Counted from the first letter of the stretch, positions 21,869-31,105 are shown. The stretch: 32,580 nucleotides of DNA from Nitrosospira sp. (GCA_013821425.1 JACDGV010000028.1:1-32580), one strand, 5' to 3'. A program made the numbers and translations. Notes: a model not told the origin generated them from the letters alone.

Positions 21869-22828
21869 TCATCCCCTGCGTAAGCGGTTGTGAATATCGG
21901 TGGCGGCAATTGCGGCATGTCCGGTCGCAACGCTGATCTGGTTCAGTTCATTGACCACGTCGCCGGCGGCATACAGGCCTGTTACAGTCGTGCGCTGGTG
22001 GCGGTCCACAATCAGGTTGCCAGTTTTATTGCACCGGGCTCCCAGTCCTGTTGCCAGTTCCGATCTTGGGCTCTCGCCCAGCATCGGATAGACCACGTCG
22101 AAATACAGCTCCTCTCCGCTTGAAAGGCGAACGGAGGGCTTCGATTGCCCGGTTACCCGGACTTCACCGCCAGCATCCTCAATGATGTCGACTTTTGCGC
22201 GGCCTAATTTGTCCCTTTCGGATTTGTCGAGGGGGGCTTCCGCGATATAAATGAGTGTGATCGCGTCGCTATAGGTTTTCAGAAAATACGCGTGGTTCAC
22301 TCCTTCCTTCGCCGAGGAGGATATTACTGCAATCTTTTTATCCGTTATCTCGTAGCCATCGCAAATGGGGCATAAGCGGATAAGACCGCGTTTGACGCCT
22401 GTCGCCCAGTCGGGAATATTTCGCATCGTGTCCGCGGTTCCCGCTGCCAGCAGTATTGTGGCGGCTCGATGGATGCGGACATTCTTAATTTCGCCACCGG
22501 GTGTATCCGCGCCATCAACCGCCTCGGCCTCGAACAGATTCCCCGTCCGCCTCAATGCCGTAATCCTGCCTGTTTCCACCCTGACGCCATAATGGGCCGC
22601 CTGCTGGCGAAGGCGGCACAGCAACTCTTCACCTGCAACCCCTTCAGGAAAACCTGGGCAATTATGGCTGGCGGGAATAAGCGATGCGCGACTGAATCCG
22701 CTATCCACCACGGCAATATGGCGCCGATAGCGGGCGAGGTAAATGGCCGCTGTCAGCCCGGCAGGCCCGGCGCCGATGATCAGGCAATCGACGGGCGTGG
22801 GTGGATCGTATTTGGAACGTTTCATCAT
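21869..22828 (-). CDS. Thioredoxin-reductase-like FAD-dependent oxidoreductase
   Basis: The 319-residue flavoprotein has the FAD-binding GAGPAG at residues 19-24, a redox-active C153-P-I-C156 ([10 protein letters not shown]), and the C-terminal FAD motif [20 protein letters not shown]. The layout is that of low-molecular-weight thioredoxin reductase. The nucleotide-binding loop after the CPIC segment, normally GGGxxA or GPGDHA, reads [13 protein letters not shown] (residues 164-176), so the glycines are replaced by serines. NADPH use is therefore doubtful; another electron donor or loss of reductase activity is possible. It stands alone on the reverse strand, divergent from the catalase gene across 338 bases. 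Confidence 0.85.
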   Translation of the reverse strand: MMKRSKYDPPTPVDCLIIGAGPAGLTAAIYLARYRRHIAVVDSGFSRASLIPASHNCPGFPEGVAGEELLCRLRQQAAHYGVRVETGRITALRRTGNLFEAEAVDGADTPGGEIKNVRIHRAATILLAAGTADTMRNIPDWATGVKRGLIRLCPICDGYEITDKKIAVISSSAKEGVNHAYFLKTYSDAITLIYIAEAPLDKSERDKLGRAKVDIIEDAGGEVRVTGQSKPSVRLSSGEELYFDVVYPMLGESPRSELATGLGARCNKTGNLIVDRHQRTTVTGLYAAGDVVNELNQISVATGHAAIAATDIHNRLRRG

Positions 22829-23007
22829 TACCTGAACAGGGAGGCAAACCGATATCTACAGCACTTTCAGATGAGTTGAGGCGTGCAATACACATAACCC
22901 GGCCGAAGCATACAAGCCGTGTTTTCCAGGGTCTGTACGAAGCAGCACATAGAATGTACGGGGAGAGGCGCCGCGCAGCGGGTCCAGCCCCGGTGTTGCG
23001 ATCACAG

Positions 23008-23031
23008 GCAAACTCGCAAATTCGCAAACTC
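23008..23031. repeat. Octamer tandem repeat, unit GCAAACTC, three copies
   Basis: The second copy has one change (GCAAATTC). It lies about 135 bases upstream of katE. The unit shares its AACTC end with the repeat at 4733-4756. Confidence 0.85.
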
Positions 23032-23059
23032 ACTCATGCAGGGTTAAATTTTCCTTATG

Positions 23060-23076
23060 TTCGGTGTCGCACCGAA
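23060..23076. promoter_or_regulatory. Palindrome upstream of katE, operator candidate
   Basis: TTCGGTGTCGCACCGAA has perfect seven-base arms around TCG and lies 90 bases before the catalase start. It may be a regulator site or a stem-loop in the leader RNA. It does not resemble the OxyR consensus. Confidence 0.4.
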
Positions 23077-23166
23077 TGTACCTCGTAAAAAAATCATTAT
23101 TCCAATGTTTCGCCAGGGATCTCCGGCGAGTAATCCCAGATTCATTTTCTAAAAAAGGAATCAGTA

Positions 23167-25536
23167 ATGGAAAAAATAAATGACACTGACAATCGTTCGA
23201 CTGTCGGGGGTCCTTCGCACCAGGAAGGGGAGCCGGCAAATGAGTTTACTGCCAAGCTCGCCGCGACACAGAAACTCGCGGCCGCCATGCCGTATAACGT
23301 CAACAAGGCGCTGGAGTACGGGGAAGTATCTGCGGCGCCGGAGCAGGGCCAGACGGTTAAACCTTCCGACCCTGATGCGACTGGCAGCACACTGACCGAG
23401 GCCATCGGCTCCGACAAGGCCGGAATGGGTGAGCCGCAACTGGGGTTCAACCCTGGCAACGAGTCGCTCGACCGGGTCCGAGCCGATTCTAGCGACCAGG
23501 CCTTGACGACCAACCAGGGTGTGCCGGTCGCGGACAACCAGCATTCCCTGAAGGCGGGACTTCGCGGTCCTGCGCTGCTGGAGGATTTTATTCTTCGCGA
23601 AAAGATCACGCATTTCGATCACGAGCGCATACCCGAGCGGGTCGTCCACGCCCGCGGTTCTGCCGCACATGGATATTTCGAGTGTTACGAATCGCTGGAG
23701 ACCTATACCCGCGCATCCCTTTTTGCGGAGGCGGGCAAGAAAACCCCGGTCTTCGTGCGCTTCTCGACGGTATTCGGGGAGCGCGGCTCAGCCGACACCG
23801 TGCGCGACGCCCGGGGCTTTGCGGTAAAATTCTATACGGACGAGGGCAACTGGGACCTGGTGTCCAACAATATCCCCGTGTTCTTCATCCAGGATGCGAT
23901 GAAGTTTCCCGATCTGGTGCACGCCGCCAAACCCGAACCGCATTTCGCCATACCCCAGGCTTCGACCGCGCATGACACCTTCTGGGATTTCATTTCGCTC
24001 ATGCCGGAATCGATTCACATGGTGTTGTGGGTCATGTCGGACCGTGGAATTCCGCGCAGTTTCCGCATGATGCAGGGCTTTGGCGTGCATACTTTCCGGC
24101 TAATAGCCGCGAACGGCGATTCGCGGTTTGTGAAGTTTCATTGGCGGCCGCTCGCCGGCACCCATTCGCTCGACTGGGACGAAGCCGTCAAAATCTCCGG
24201 AGCCGACCCCGATTTCCACCGCCGCGACCTGTGGGAAGCCATCGAATGCGGCGCGTATCCGGAATACGAATTTGGCATGCAAATCTTTACTGAAGCGCAA
24301 GCGGAGGAGTTCAGTTTCGACGTGCTGGACGCAACGAAGATCGTGCCGGAAGAGCTGATACCGATCAGGCCCGTCGGTAAAATGGTCCTTAATCGCAATC
24401 CGGACAACTTCTTTGCGGAAACGGAGCAGGTTGCCTTCTGCGCCGCGCACATTGTGCCGGGACTGGATTTCAGCAACGATCCGCTGCTGGCGGGGCGCAT
24501 TCATTCCTACGTCGATACTCAGCTGTCACGCCTGGGCGGCCCTAATTTCCACGAGATTCCCATTAATTCACCCGTAGCCCAGGTGCACAACAACCAGCGC
24601 GACGGGATGCACCGTCAGGCCATAAACCGGGGCCGCGTCGCGTATGAGCCTAATTCCCTTGCCGGGGGCTGCCCCTTCCAGACCGGCACAGCGGGGTTCA
24701 CTTCGTTTCGTGAACCCATCGCCGGGGACAAGGTGCGTGGTAACCCGGAGCGGTTCGCGGACCACTACACGCAGGCGACATTGTTCTGGAACAGCCAGAC
24801 GCCCGTGGAGAAAGCGCACATCATCCGTGCTTTCCGTTTCGAGCTGACGCGAGTGCAGGCACCCGCGATCCGCGAACGCGTGGTCTCCGTGCTGGTAAAC
24901 GTGGCCGACGAGCTCGCGGAAGGTGTTGCGGAAGGGCTCGGCATCAACGTGCCGCCGGCCCAGCCAAAGGCCCTCCAGAAACAGGTCACGCCCGAGGTAG
25001 AGGTATCGCCCGCACTGTCGCTGTTTGCCCTTCCAGGAGACCGCAGCATCCGCACGAGGAAAATTGCGATCCTGGTCGCGGACGGGGTGGACGGTGCGAG
25101 CGCGAGGGCTATACATGCAGGGCTCTCCCGGGAGGACGCGGTGCCGCGTTTTGTGAGTTTCCGGCTGGGAAAGATGCAAAGCACGGATGGGAACCGGATT
25201 GAAGTGGATATCACCCTTGAAGCCATGCCTGCTGTACTTTTCGATGCGCTTGTGGTCCCGGGCGGTCACGAGGATATGGCGGTTCTGGCCACCAATGGAC
25301 AAGCGGTCGAGTTCATCCGGGAGCAATACCGGCACTGCAAGCCCATTCTCGTATTGGGTAGCGGAAAGAACCTGGTGGAGAGCGCGGGCCTGAAGTTGAT
25401 GCTGCCGTCCGGCCAGCCGGATCCGGGAGTGCTTTATTTTCCGGATAATAACTCTGGGGATGCGCTGCCGCAGTTCATCGAAGCCATTGCCGCCCACCGG
25501 CATTTCGAGAGGGAAACGGACCCTCCCCGGGTTTAA
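23167..25536 (+). CDS. katE: Large-subunit monofunctional catalase (HPII/KatE clade)
   Basis: At 789 residues this is slightly longer than E. coli HPII (753), with an extra hydrophilic N-terminal tail (about 1-105). The heme-catalase core starts at [20 protein letters not shown]. The distal His is H161 ([13 protein letters not shown]), the distal Asn lies at N234/N235 ([12 protein letters not shown]), and the proximal Tyr is Y448 with R444 ([16 protein letters not shown]). Residues about 640-789 form the flavodoxin/GATase-like C-terminal domain. At the position of HPII His392, which bonds to the proximal Tyr, there is C425, 23 residues before Y448, as in Neurospora CAT-1. It destroys H2O2, usually in stationary phase. 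The glgX leader ORF follows at 14 bases. Confidence 0.93.
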   Translation: MEKINDTDNRSTVGGPSHQEGEPANEFTAKLAATQKLAAAMPYNVNKALEYGEVSAAPEQGQTVKPSDPDATGSTLTEAIGSDKAGMGEPQLGFNPGNESLDRVRADSSDQALTTNQGVPVADNQHSLKAGLRGPALLEDFILREKITHFDHERIPERVVHARGSAAHGYFECYESLETYTRASLFAEAGKKTPVFVRFSTVFGERGSADTVRDARGFAVKFYTDEGNWDLVSNNIPVFFIQDAMKFPDLVHAAKPEPHFAIPQASTAHDTFWDFISLMPESIHMVLWVMSDRGIPRSFRMMQGFGVHTFRLIAANGDSRFVKFHWRPLAGTHSLDWDEAVKISGADPDFHRRDLWEAIECGAYPEYEFGMQIFTEAQAEEFSFDVLDATKIVPEELIPIRPVGKMVLNRNPDNFFAETEQVAFCAAHIVPGLDFSNDPLLAGRIHSYVDTQLSRLGGPNFHEIPINSPVAQVHNNQRDGMHRQAINRGRVAYEPNSLAGGCPFQTGTAGFTSFREPIAGDKVRGNPERFADHYTQATLFWNSQTPVEKAHIIRAFRFELTRVQAPAIRERVVSVLVNVADELAEGVAEGLGINVPPAQPKALQKQVTPEVEVSPALSLFALPGDRSIRTRKIAILVADGVDGASARAIHAGLSREDAVPRFVSFRLGKMQSTDGNRIEVDITLEAMPAVLFDALVVPGGHEDMAVLATNGQAVEFIREQYRHCKPILVLGSGKNLVESAGLKLMLPSGQPDPGVLYFPDNNSGDALPQFIEAIAAHRHFERETDPPRV

Positions 25537-25550
25537 GGGGGAGATGTTGA

Positions 25551-25652
25551 ATGAAGGGATGCCCTGTTCTTGACGCGGCGTTCGAGGATATCGCGCTTAC
25601 CCTTACCCAGCGTTTGTGCGGGGCGCGGCTGCCTGGCCACTGCACCCGATGA
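25551..25652 (+). CDS. 33-residue leader ORF overlapping the glgX start
   Basis: GGGGGAG (25537-25543) lies seven bases before ATG 25551. The reading MKGCPVLDAAFEDIALTLTQ continues RLCGARLPGHCTR and ends at TGA 25650-25652, which overlaps the glgX ATG at 25649 as ATGA. glgX itself has no good ribosome-binding site, so coupling to this short ORF would explain how it is translated. The product has three cysteines and no known family. Translation is inferred from signals only. Confidence 0.55.
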   Translation: MKGCPVLDAAFEDIALTLTQRLCGARLPGHCTR

Positions 25653-27748
25653 AGGTGTGGCCGGGCAACGCCTATCCGCTGGGTGCCACTTACGGCGGAT
25701 CGGGAACGAACTTCTCGCTCTTCTCGGGGGTGGCTGAGCGAGTCGAGTTGTGCCTGTTCGATGAACTTGACCGCGAAACCCGCGCCGATCTGCCCGAAGT
25801 CATTGGGCATTGCTGGCATGGCTACTTTCCCGGCGTGGAGCCCGGGCAGCGCTATGGCTTCCGCGTACATGGGCCGTGGGCCCCCGGGCAAGGTCACCGC
25901 TGCAATCCCGCCAAGCTTCTGCTCGATCCCTATGCCAAGGGGATTGACGGCGACATCCGATGGGATGAGGCGGTATTTCCCTACCGTTTCAATGGCGACC
26001 CGGACGTACGCGATGACGGGGACAGCGCGCCCTTCATGCCCCGGTGCATCGTCCAGCAGCCTTTCTTCGATTGGGCGGGAGATCGCCAGCCGCAGCGGCC
26101 TTGGCACGAAACATTCATCTACGAGCTGCACGTCAAAGGCTTTACAACACAACACCCCGAGATACCCCCCGAACTGCGGGGCACCTATGCGGGTCTCGCT
26201 CATCCCGCCGCGATCGAGTATCTGAAACAACTCGGCGTCACCGCTGTCGAGTTGATGCCAGTGCACTATTTCCTGCATGACAAACACCTTGTCGACCGGG
26301 GGTTGAGCAACTACTGGGGCTATAACACCATTTCCTATTTCGCGCCGCATGGCGATTACGCGGCGGACAAGCGTCCAGGCGCCGCCAGCGCCGAGTTCAA
26401 GCAGATGGTCAAGGCCATGCACCAGGCGGGCATCGAAATCATCCTCGACGTGGTCTACAATCACACCGCCGAGGGCAATCACCTGGGGCCGGTGCTCTGC
26501 CTGAAGGGTATCGATAATGGCTATTATTATCAGTTGATGGAGGACCGGCGCTACTACAGGGACTATACCGGCACCGGTAACTGCCTCAATATGCGCCAGC
26601 CCCACGTGCTGCAACTGATCATGGATTCGCTCCGCTACTGGGTGCTGGAGATGCACGTGGACGGCTTCCGCTTCGATCTGGCCGCCGCGCTGGCGCGCGA
26701 ACTGCACGAAGTGCAGATGTTGTCCGCATTTTTCGATATCATTCACCAGGATCCGGTCATCAGCCAGATCAAGCTGATTGCCGAACCCTGGGATCTGGGC
26801 GAAAGCGGGTACCACGTTGGCAATTTTCCCGCCGGCTGGTCCGAATGGAACGGCAAGTATCGCGACTGCCTGCGCAACTTCTGGCGCGGCCAGGAAGAGA
26901 CCCTGGGTGAATTCGCCCACCGTTTTGCCGGAAGCCCGGACCTCTACGCGGGCAATTCGCGCCATCCTTTCGCCAGCATCAATTTCGTCACCGCACACGA
27001 CGGCTTCACCCTGCGCGACCTGGTTTCCTATAATGAGAAACACAATCTGGCCAATGCCGAGGACAACCGCGACGGCACCGACGATAATCGTTCCTGGAAC
27101 TGCGGGGCCGAGGGTCCCACTGACGACCCGGAAATACTTGCCCTCCGCGCCCGGCAGCAGCGCAATTTTCTGGCCACGCTGATGCTGTCGCAGGGCGTTC
27201 CCATGTTGCTCGCGGGAGACGAGCTCGGTCGGACCCAGCAGGGAAACAACAACGCCTACTGCCAGGACAATGAGATCTCATGGATTGACTGGGCCCACGT
27301 CGATAAGGATTTACAGGAATTTGCCGAACGTCTCATTGATTTCCGCCACGCTCACCCGGTCTTCCGCCGTCGCCGCTGGTTCCAGGGCCAGGTCATCCAT
27401 GGTACGGACCGCGACGATATAGCGTGGTTCAATCATACAGGCGACCAGGCAAGCGAGGAGTTATGGAGGGCAGGGTGTGCCAAGAGCCTCGGGATCTTCA
27501 TCAATGGCGACAACTTCCCCAACCCCAACGCCCGCGGCGAACCGGTTAGCGACGACAGCTTTTACCTCATCTTCAACGCGCACTTCGAGGCAATGGATTT
27601 CATCCTGCCTGCGGACCGCTGGGGCTTGCGCTGGCTGAAGCTGCTCGACACGGCCCAAGGCTGGGTTGATGATGCGTCACCGCTCAAGGCGGGCGCCGCC
27701 CTGGCGGTGGCGGCCCGGTCCACAGTAGTGCTGCAGCGCCAGGCATGA
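25649..27748 (+). CDS. glgX: GlgX-type glycogen debranching enzyme (GH13)
   Basis: I start at ATG 25649 (699 residues) because the family begins MKVWPGNAYPLGATYGGSGT and this ATG overlaps the leader ORF stop; a GTG at 25616 adds 11 residues. An N-terminal CBM48 domain (about 1-140) precedes the GH13 barrel. The catalytic nucleophile is D343 (VDGFRFDLAAAL), the acid/base E379 (LIAEPWDLGESGYHVGNFPA), and the third carboxylate D451 (VTAHDGFTLRDLVSYNEKHN). GlgX cleaves alpha-1,6 branches of phosphorylase-trimmed glycogen; TreX-like activity is also possible. No other glycogen gene is adjacent. The gene lies downstream of katE on the same strand, and both are typical stationary-phase functions. 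Confidence 0.93.
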   Translation: MKVWPGNAYPLGATYGGSGTNFSLFSGVAERVELCLFDELDRETRADLPEVIGHCWHGYFPGVEPGQRYGFRVHGPWAPGQGHRCNPAKLLLDPYAKGIDGDIRWDEAVFPYRFNGDPDVRDDGDSAPFMPRCIVQQPFFDWAGDRQPQRPWHETFIYELHVKGFTTQHPEIPPELRGTYAGLAHPAAIEYLKQLGVTAVELMPVHYFLHDKHLVDRGLSNYWGYNTISYFAPHGDYAADKRPGAASAEFKQMVKAMHQAGIEIILDVVYNHTAEGNHLGPVLCLKGIDNGYYYQLMEDRRYYRDYTGTGNCLNMRQPHVLQLIMDSLRYWVLEMHVDGFRFDLAAALARELHEVQMLSAFFDIIHQDPVISQIKLIAEPWDLGESGYHVGNFPAGWSEWNGKYRDCLRNFWRGQEETLGEFAHRFAGSPDLYAGNSRHPFASINFVTAHDGFTLRDLVSYNEKHNLANAEDNRDGTDDNRSWNCGAEGPTDDPEILALRARQQRNFLATLMLSQGVPMLLAGDELGRTQQGNNNAYCQDNEISWIDWAHVDKDLQEFAERLIDFRHAHPVFRRRRWFQGQVIHGTDRDDIAWFNHTGDQASEELWRAGCAKSLGIFINGDNFPNPNARGEPVSDDSFYLIFNAHFEAMDFILPADRWGLRWLKLLDTAQGWVDDASPLKAGAALAVAARSTVVLQRQA

Positions 27749-27851
27749 TCGGCCGCCCTGCGCCTCGACCGATGCCGGGAAGGAGGGCGAGATAAATCAG
27801 ACTACCGGACCAGGCCGCCGGTTTTCCCGGCACCGGAATTCCCGTAGCGTT

Positions 27852-28163
27852 TTATCGCGTCTCCGGGTTCTTGCCACTGCCGCTGCCGCTGCTGTTAACC
27901 GCAGCCTTAAGCGTTGCACCTGCTTTGAATGCCGGAATCCTGGATGCCGCAATCTTCAGCGGTTCGCCGGTCCTGGGGTTGCGGCCACGACGTGCGGGAC
28001 GCTCGCGTACTTCGAAAGACCCAAATCCGGGTAATGATAGAGAATCTCCTTTCTTTAGCGTATCGGAGATAATTTCGGTTAAAGCGGCGACGGCGAGGTC
28101 AGCATCCGCTTTGCTGGATCCCGTCTTTGTGACCATTGCGGCGATGAGTTCTTTTTTATTCAT
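27852..28163 (-). CDS. hup: HU-family DNA-binding protein
   Basis: The 103-residue protein starts MNKKELIAAMVTKTGSSKAD and has the dimer core KKGDSLSLPGFGSFEVRERP. The DNA-binding arm carries the signature GRNPRTGEPLKIAASRIPAF. HU dimers bend and compact DNA with little sequence preference. An extra 13-residue Ser/Gly-rich tail (SSGSGSGKNPETR) extends beyond the usual 90 residues. The arm's RNPxTG intercalating proline motif is intact. The gene is transcribed toward glgX and ends 103 bases from it. Confidence 0.93.
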   Translation of the reverse strand: MNKKELIAAMVTKTGSSKADADLAVAALTEIISDTLKKGDSLSLPGFGSFEVRERPARRGRNPRTGEPLKIAASRIPAFKAGATLKAAVNSSGSGSGKNPETR

Positions 28164-28457
28164 GGTTTGAAATCTCCGTTTCCAATAGGGGTTTCGAGTC
28201 TTACAGGGTTACACGCTTGATGAGCGAGAGCAATAGCCCTCTTGACCCATTTAGGCAAAGGCCGGTTTTTGGAAAGGGGGCCGTGGCCATCTCCCCCGTT
28301 CGGGGCAGGAAATTGGCGCCTGTTCAGCTTTTATTTATCCCACCGGAAGCTATGATGAAAATGGACCTTGCAACAACTACGAGTCTCGCGGGCTCCCGGG
28401 CCCACGCCATGAGGGCCAAGCTGTCATGCCTGTTTTTAGAACTGGGAGGGATTTCCA

Positions 28458-28862
28458 ATGCGGCACCTGTCTCGCTTTGATGATCTGGGTAAACTGATCG
28501 TGCGACTGATGGCGGGAGTACTGATACTGTTGCATGGCGTACATAAAATACTCAACCCCGGCTCTCTCGACTTCATCCGCAACCTGCTCGGGGCCATAAG
28601 CTTGCCGGCGGCGCTGGCCTATGGAGTCTATCTGGGCGAGGTTGTCGCAGCCATAATGGTCATCCTGGGTATATATTCGCGCATTGGCGGTTTGCTCATT
28701 GTCGGCAATATGCTGTTTGCCCTTGTACTGGCTCACCGCGCCGAGATATTCACTCTCACAGACACGGGCGGCTGGGCTCTGGAGTTGCAGGCATTTTTCC
28801 TCTTCTCCGGGCTTGCGATATTACTCCTCGGCAGTGGCCGCCTGGCTTTAAAACCGGATTAG
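28458..28862 (+). CDS. DoxX-family membrane protein
   Basis: GGGAGGGA lies directly upstream of the ATG. The 134-residue protein has four hydrophobic spans: LIVRLMAGVLILLHGVHKIL, SLPAALAYGVYLGEVVAAIM, RIGGLLIVGNMLFALVLAHR and LQAFFLFSGLAILLLGSGRL. The HGxHK motif after the first span is typical of bacterial DoxX proteins. They sit in the cytoplasmic membrane and have been linked to thiosulfate-quinone oxidation and thiol or oxidative stress, but most are uncharacterised. It stands alone. Confidence 0.87.
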   Translation: MRHLSRFDDLGKLIVRLMAGVLILLHGVHKILNPGSLDFIRNLLGAISLPAALAYGVYLGEVVAAIMVILGIYSRIGGLLIVGNMLFALVLAHRAEIFTLTDTGGWALELQAFFLFSGLAILLLGSGRLALKPD

Positions 28863-29094
28863 CAAACGGCCGGAACGATTGTGGCAAACGCCACGCTGCC
28901 GGTAATGGGTCGCGCTTTATACCCGAGGACGTTTTCCTTTCGACAGGCTGTTTAAATACTATGGCCTTGACCTGTTAGATCAATCCGGCCGGTCGAAGGC
29001 AGCGAGCAAGGTATTACCATCAAGCCGATCGTACGGTGGTTTCCGAACCCAGGGATTCTGCTTATCCTTCCGCAGCGAAACAGGAGACGTCAAT

Positions 29095-29754
29095 ATGAAG
29101 ATCAATAACGCAATACGAGGCCGTCGCACTATACTGAAGGCGTCTGCCGCCCTGCTTGTCGCGGGCTTGCTGCCGCCTATGGGATCGGCGCTGGCGCAAA
29201 TGGCCCTAAGGCGGACCCAAGATCAGATTCTCGGGCCTTTTTATCCCATCATGAGCAAACCCAATCGCAGCGGGGACCTGACGCGTGTACCGGGCTCGGG
29301 CCGCGCCATGGGGCAGCTTCTAATTGTCAAGGGGCGCGTGATGGATCTTGCCGGCAAACCGGTCGCGCGGGCCGATATTGAAATCTGGCAGGCGAATGCC
29401 ATGGGGCGCTACGCGCACCCGGACGACATGAATCCCGCGCCGCTTGATCCCAATTTCGAGGGCTATGGGGCGCTGACAAGCGGCACTGACGGCAGCTATG
29501 AGTTCCTGACGATAAAGCCCCCGCCCTATCCCATCAGCCCCACGCGGACGCGCCCGGCACACATTCATTTTGACGTAAGGGGCAGGCGCGACGAACTGAT
29601 TACCCAAATGTATTTTGAAGGCGATCCCTATCACAAGTCGGACTCCTTTTTGCAGAGCGTTCCGGATCCGGAAGCCCTGATCGTAAAACTGACTCCGTCG
29701 GCGGAGGAGCCCGGCTTGATGGTAGCCGAATTCGATATCATTTTCCGGGGCTAG
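29095..29754 (+). CDS. Tat-exported intradiol ring-cleavage dioxygenase-like protein
   Basis: CAGGAG lies about 7 bases before the ATG. The N-terminus MKINNAIRGRRTILKASAAL then LVAGLLPPMGSALAQ is a twin-arginine signal (RRTILK). The rest (219 residues in all) resembles the protocatechuate 3,4-dioxygenase beta-subunit: LGPFYP at 46-51, IWQANAMGRYAHPDD with Y106, PPPYPISPTRTRPAHIHFDV with Y145, H156 and H158. These are the four Fe(III) ligands. By family it splits catechol-type rings between the hydroxyls. Export with a folded metal centre fits the Tat route. No catechol-pathway genes are nearby; the following MDR oxidoreductase is 41 bases away and probably in the same operon. Confidence 0.85.
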   Translation: MKINNAIRGRRTILKASAALLVAGLLPPMGSALAQMALRRTQDQILGPFYPIMSKPNRSGDLTRVPGSGRAMGQLLIVKGRVMDLAGKPVARADIEIWQANAMGRYAHPDDMNPAPLDPNFEGYGALTSGTDGSYEFLTIKPPPYPISPTRTRPAHIHFDVRGRRDELITQMYFEGDPYHKSDSFLQSVPDPEALIVKLTPSAEEPGLMVAEFDIIFRG

Positions 29755-29794
29755 CGGGGCTAGCGGCTGGAACAACGAATAGGGGATCTATGCA

Positions 29795-30811
29795 ATGAAA
29801 GCTTTTCAACTCAGGAAAACGAGTGGCATTGATGCGCTGGTGTTGCGCAACGACGTGGAACAGCCTGAGCCCGGCCCGGATGAGGTGCTTATTCACGTGC
29901 GCGCCAACTCGCTCAATTTTCGGGATTTTATGGTTGCTCACGGCCAGTATCCGGCTGCGATAAAACCTGGCGTTATTCCGCTTTCGGACGGGGCGGGCGA
30001 TGTGGTCGCGGTAGGGAAGAAGGTAAGCACCACCAAGGTAGGCGACTGTGTCGCCGGCTCTGTTTTTCCTGACTGGGTTTCCGGTCCGTTGACCCAGGAG
30101 ATTTTCGAGCGGTCTCTGGGCGGTCCGCTCGATGGCATGCTCGCCGAGTATGTCGTGCTACCCGAACGAGCCGTTATACCCTATCCGGAGTATTTGAGTT
30201 ACGAGGAAGCCGCTACTCTCCCGAATGCGGGGGTGACCGCCTGGCATGCGCTGGTGGAATTGGGGCGAATCCGCGCTGGTCAGACGGTTTTGCTGTTGGG
30301 CACGGGCGGGGTCTGCATATTTGCTTTGCAGTTCGCCAAGTTGCATAACGCGACTGTTATTCAGACTTCGAGCAGCGACGAGAAGCTGGAACAGGCAAGA
30401 GCAATGGGTGCCGATCATCTCATCAACTACCGGCACATCCCGGATTGGGATCAGGAAGTGCTGAAACTTACCGGCGGCTGCGGGGTTGATATCGTCGTGG
30501 AGGTGGGGGGCGCGCAAACGCTGGAGCGGTCGTTGCGCGCAGTGCGGTTTGGGGGAGTCGTGGCCTTGATCGGGCTGGTTTCCGGTTTTGGGCAGATAGA
30601 TCCGCTGCCGCTTATGCAGCGCTCGATACGCCTGACAGGCATTAATACTGGTTCTGGCGACATGTTCCGGGCAATGAATCGGGCTATCTCGGCTACCGGC
30701 CTGCGCCCGGTTATTGCCCGGACCTATGAGTTTGAGCACGCGACCTACGCCTATCATTTTCTGCAGTCGGCGAAACATTTCGGGAAAATAGTCATTACCG
30801 GTGCGAAGTAG
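29795..30811 (+). CDS. MDR-family NAD(P)-dependent alcohol dehydrogenase/quinone reductase
   Basis: The 338-residue medium-chain reductase opens MKAFQLRKTSGIDALVLRND, has the GroES-like domain to about residue 120 (ANSLNFRDFMVAHGQYP) and a Rossmann domain with LLLGTGGVCIFALQFAK near 169-185. NSLNFRD, PLSDGAGDVVAVG and the absence of the Cys/His structural and catalytic zinc ligands point to a zinc-independent quinone-reductase-like member, although annotation often calls this subgroup zinc-binding. The substrate is unknown. AGGGGAT precedes the ATG. It follows the dioxygenase gene by 41 bases on the same strand. Confidence 0.87.
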   Translation: MKAFQLRKTSGIDALVLRNDVEQPEPGPDEVLIHVRANSLNFRDFMVAHGQYPAAIKPGVIPLSDGAGDVVAVGKKVSTTKVGDCVAGSVFPDWVSGPLTQEIFERSLGGPLDGMLAEYVVLPERAVIPYPEYLSYEEAATLPNAGVTAWHALVELGRIRAGQTVLLLGTGGVCIFALQFAKLHNATVIQTSSSDEKLEQARAMGADHLINYRHIPDWDQEVLKLTGGCGVDIVVEVGGAQTLERSLRAVRFGGVVALIGLVSGFGQIDPLPLMQRSIRLTGINTGSGDMFRAMNRAISATGLRPVIARTYEFEHATYAYHFLQSAKHFGKIVITGAK

Positions 30812-30870
30812 GGAGGTGAACCCTGTAACACGGTGGCCTGTAGGGGCCGATATGGATAGAGGATGGCGAT

Positions 30871-31105
30871 ATGCCTGCTCAAAGCATTCAGGATCGCGCC
30901 CGCGGCGCTATCCTGCGCGTCTTCATCGGTGATGCCTTGTGGGTCTGGGTCCTCATTGATACTATGATCTCGCCGAGCTTCGCCGCGACCAGGGCGACTG
31001 GATCGACGACTATCCCGATCCCCCATCAGATCGGAGCCAGGAAGGTTCAAGGCCGGTCAATTGTCGCAGGCGGGTTTCATCCTCGCTTTCATGTCCGCAC
31101 ATTCT
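30871..31105 (+). pseudogene. ADP-ribosylglycohydrolase (DraG-like), frameshifted and truncated
   Basis: AGAGGATGG lies before an ATG at 30871. The reading MPAQSIQDRARGAILRVFIG and DAL then shifts by one near 30940 to LGLGPH, meets TGA at 30957-30959 where Trp is expected, and continues YYDLAELRRDQGDWIDDYPD. A second shift near 31045 gives FKAGQLSQAGFILAFM. These pieces are the N-terminus of ADP-ribosylglycohydrolases (DRARGAxLGxxIGDALG, WYYDLxELRRD, LKAGQLSQ-x-G). Full members are about 300 residues, so two thirds is lost. It ran convergent to the epimerase gene. Such enzymes remove ADP-ribose from proteins. Confidence 0.72.

Larger units (their letters stand above)
22829..23166. other. Divergent intergenic region upstream of katE
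   Basis: This 338-base gap has no gene. It contains the octamer triplet at 23008-23031 and a 17-base palindrome at 23060-23076. The catalase ribosome-binding site AAAGGA lies near 23153-23158. Confidence 0.6.

Noticed and set aside
25475-27043. 522-codon reverse open frame antisense to glgX
   Set aside because: No domain and composition typical of an antisense shadow; glgX catalytic motifs prove the forward frame.
28217-28480. 87-codon forward open frame upstream of the DoxX gene
   Set aside because: No ribosome-binding site, no family resemblance, and it overlaps DoxX out of frame. The DoxX gene has its own good start signals.
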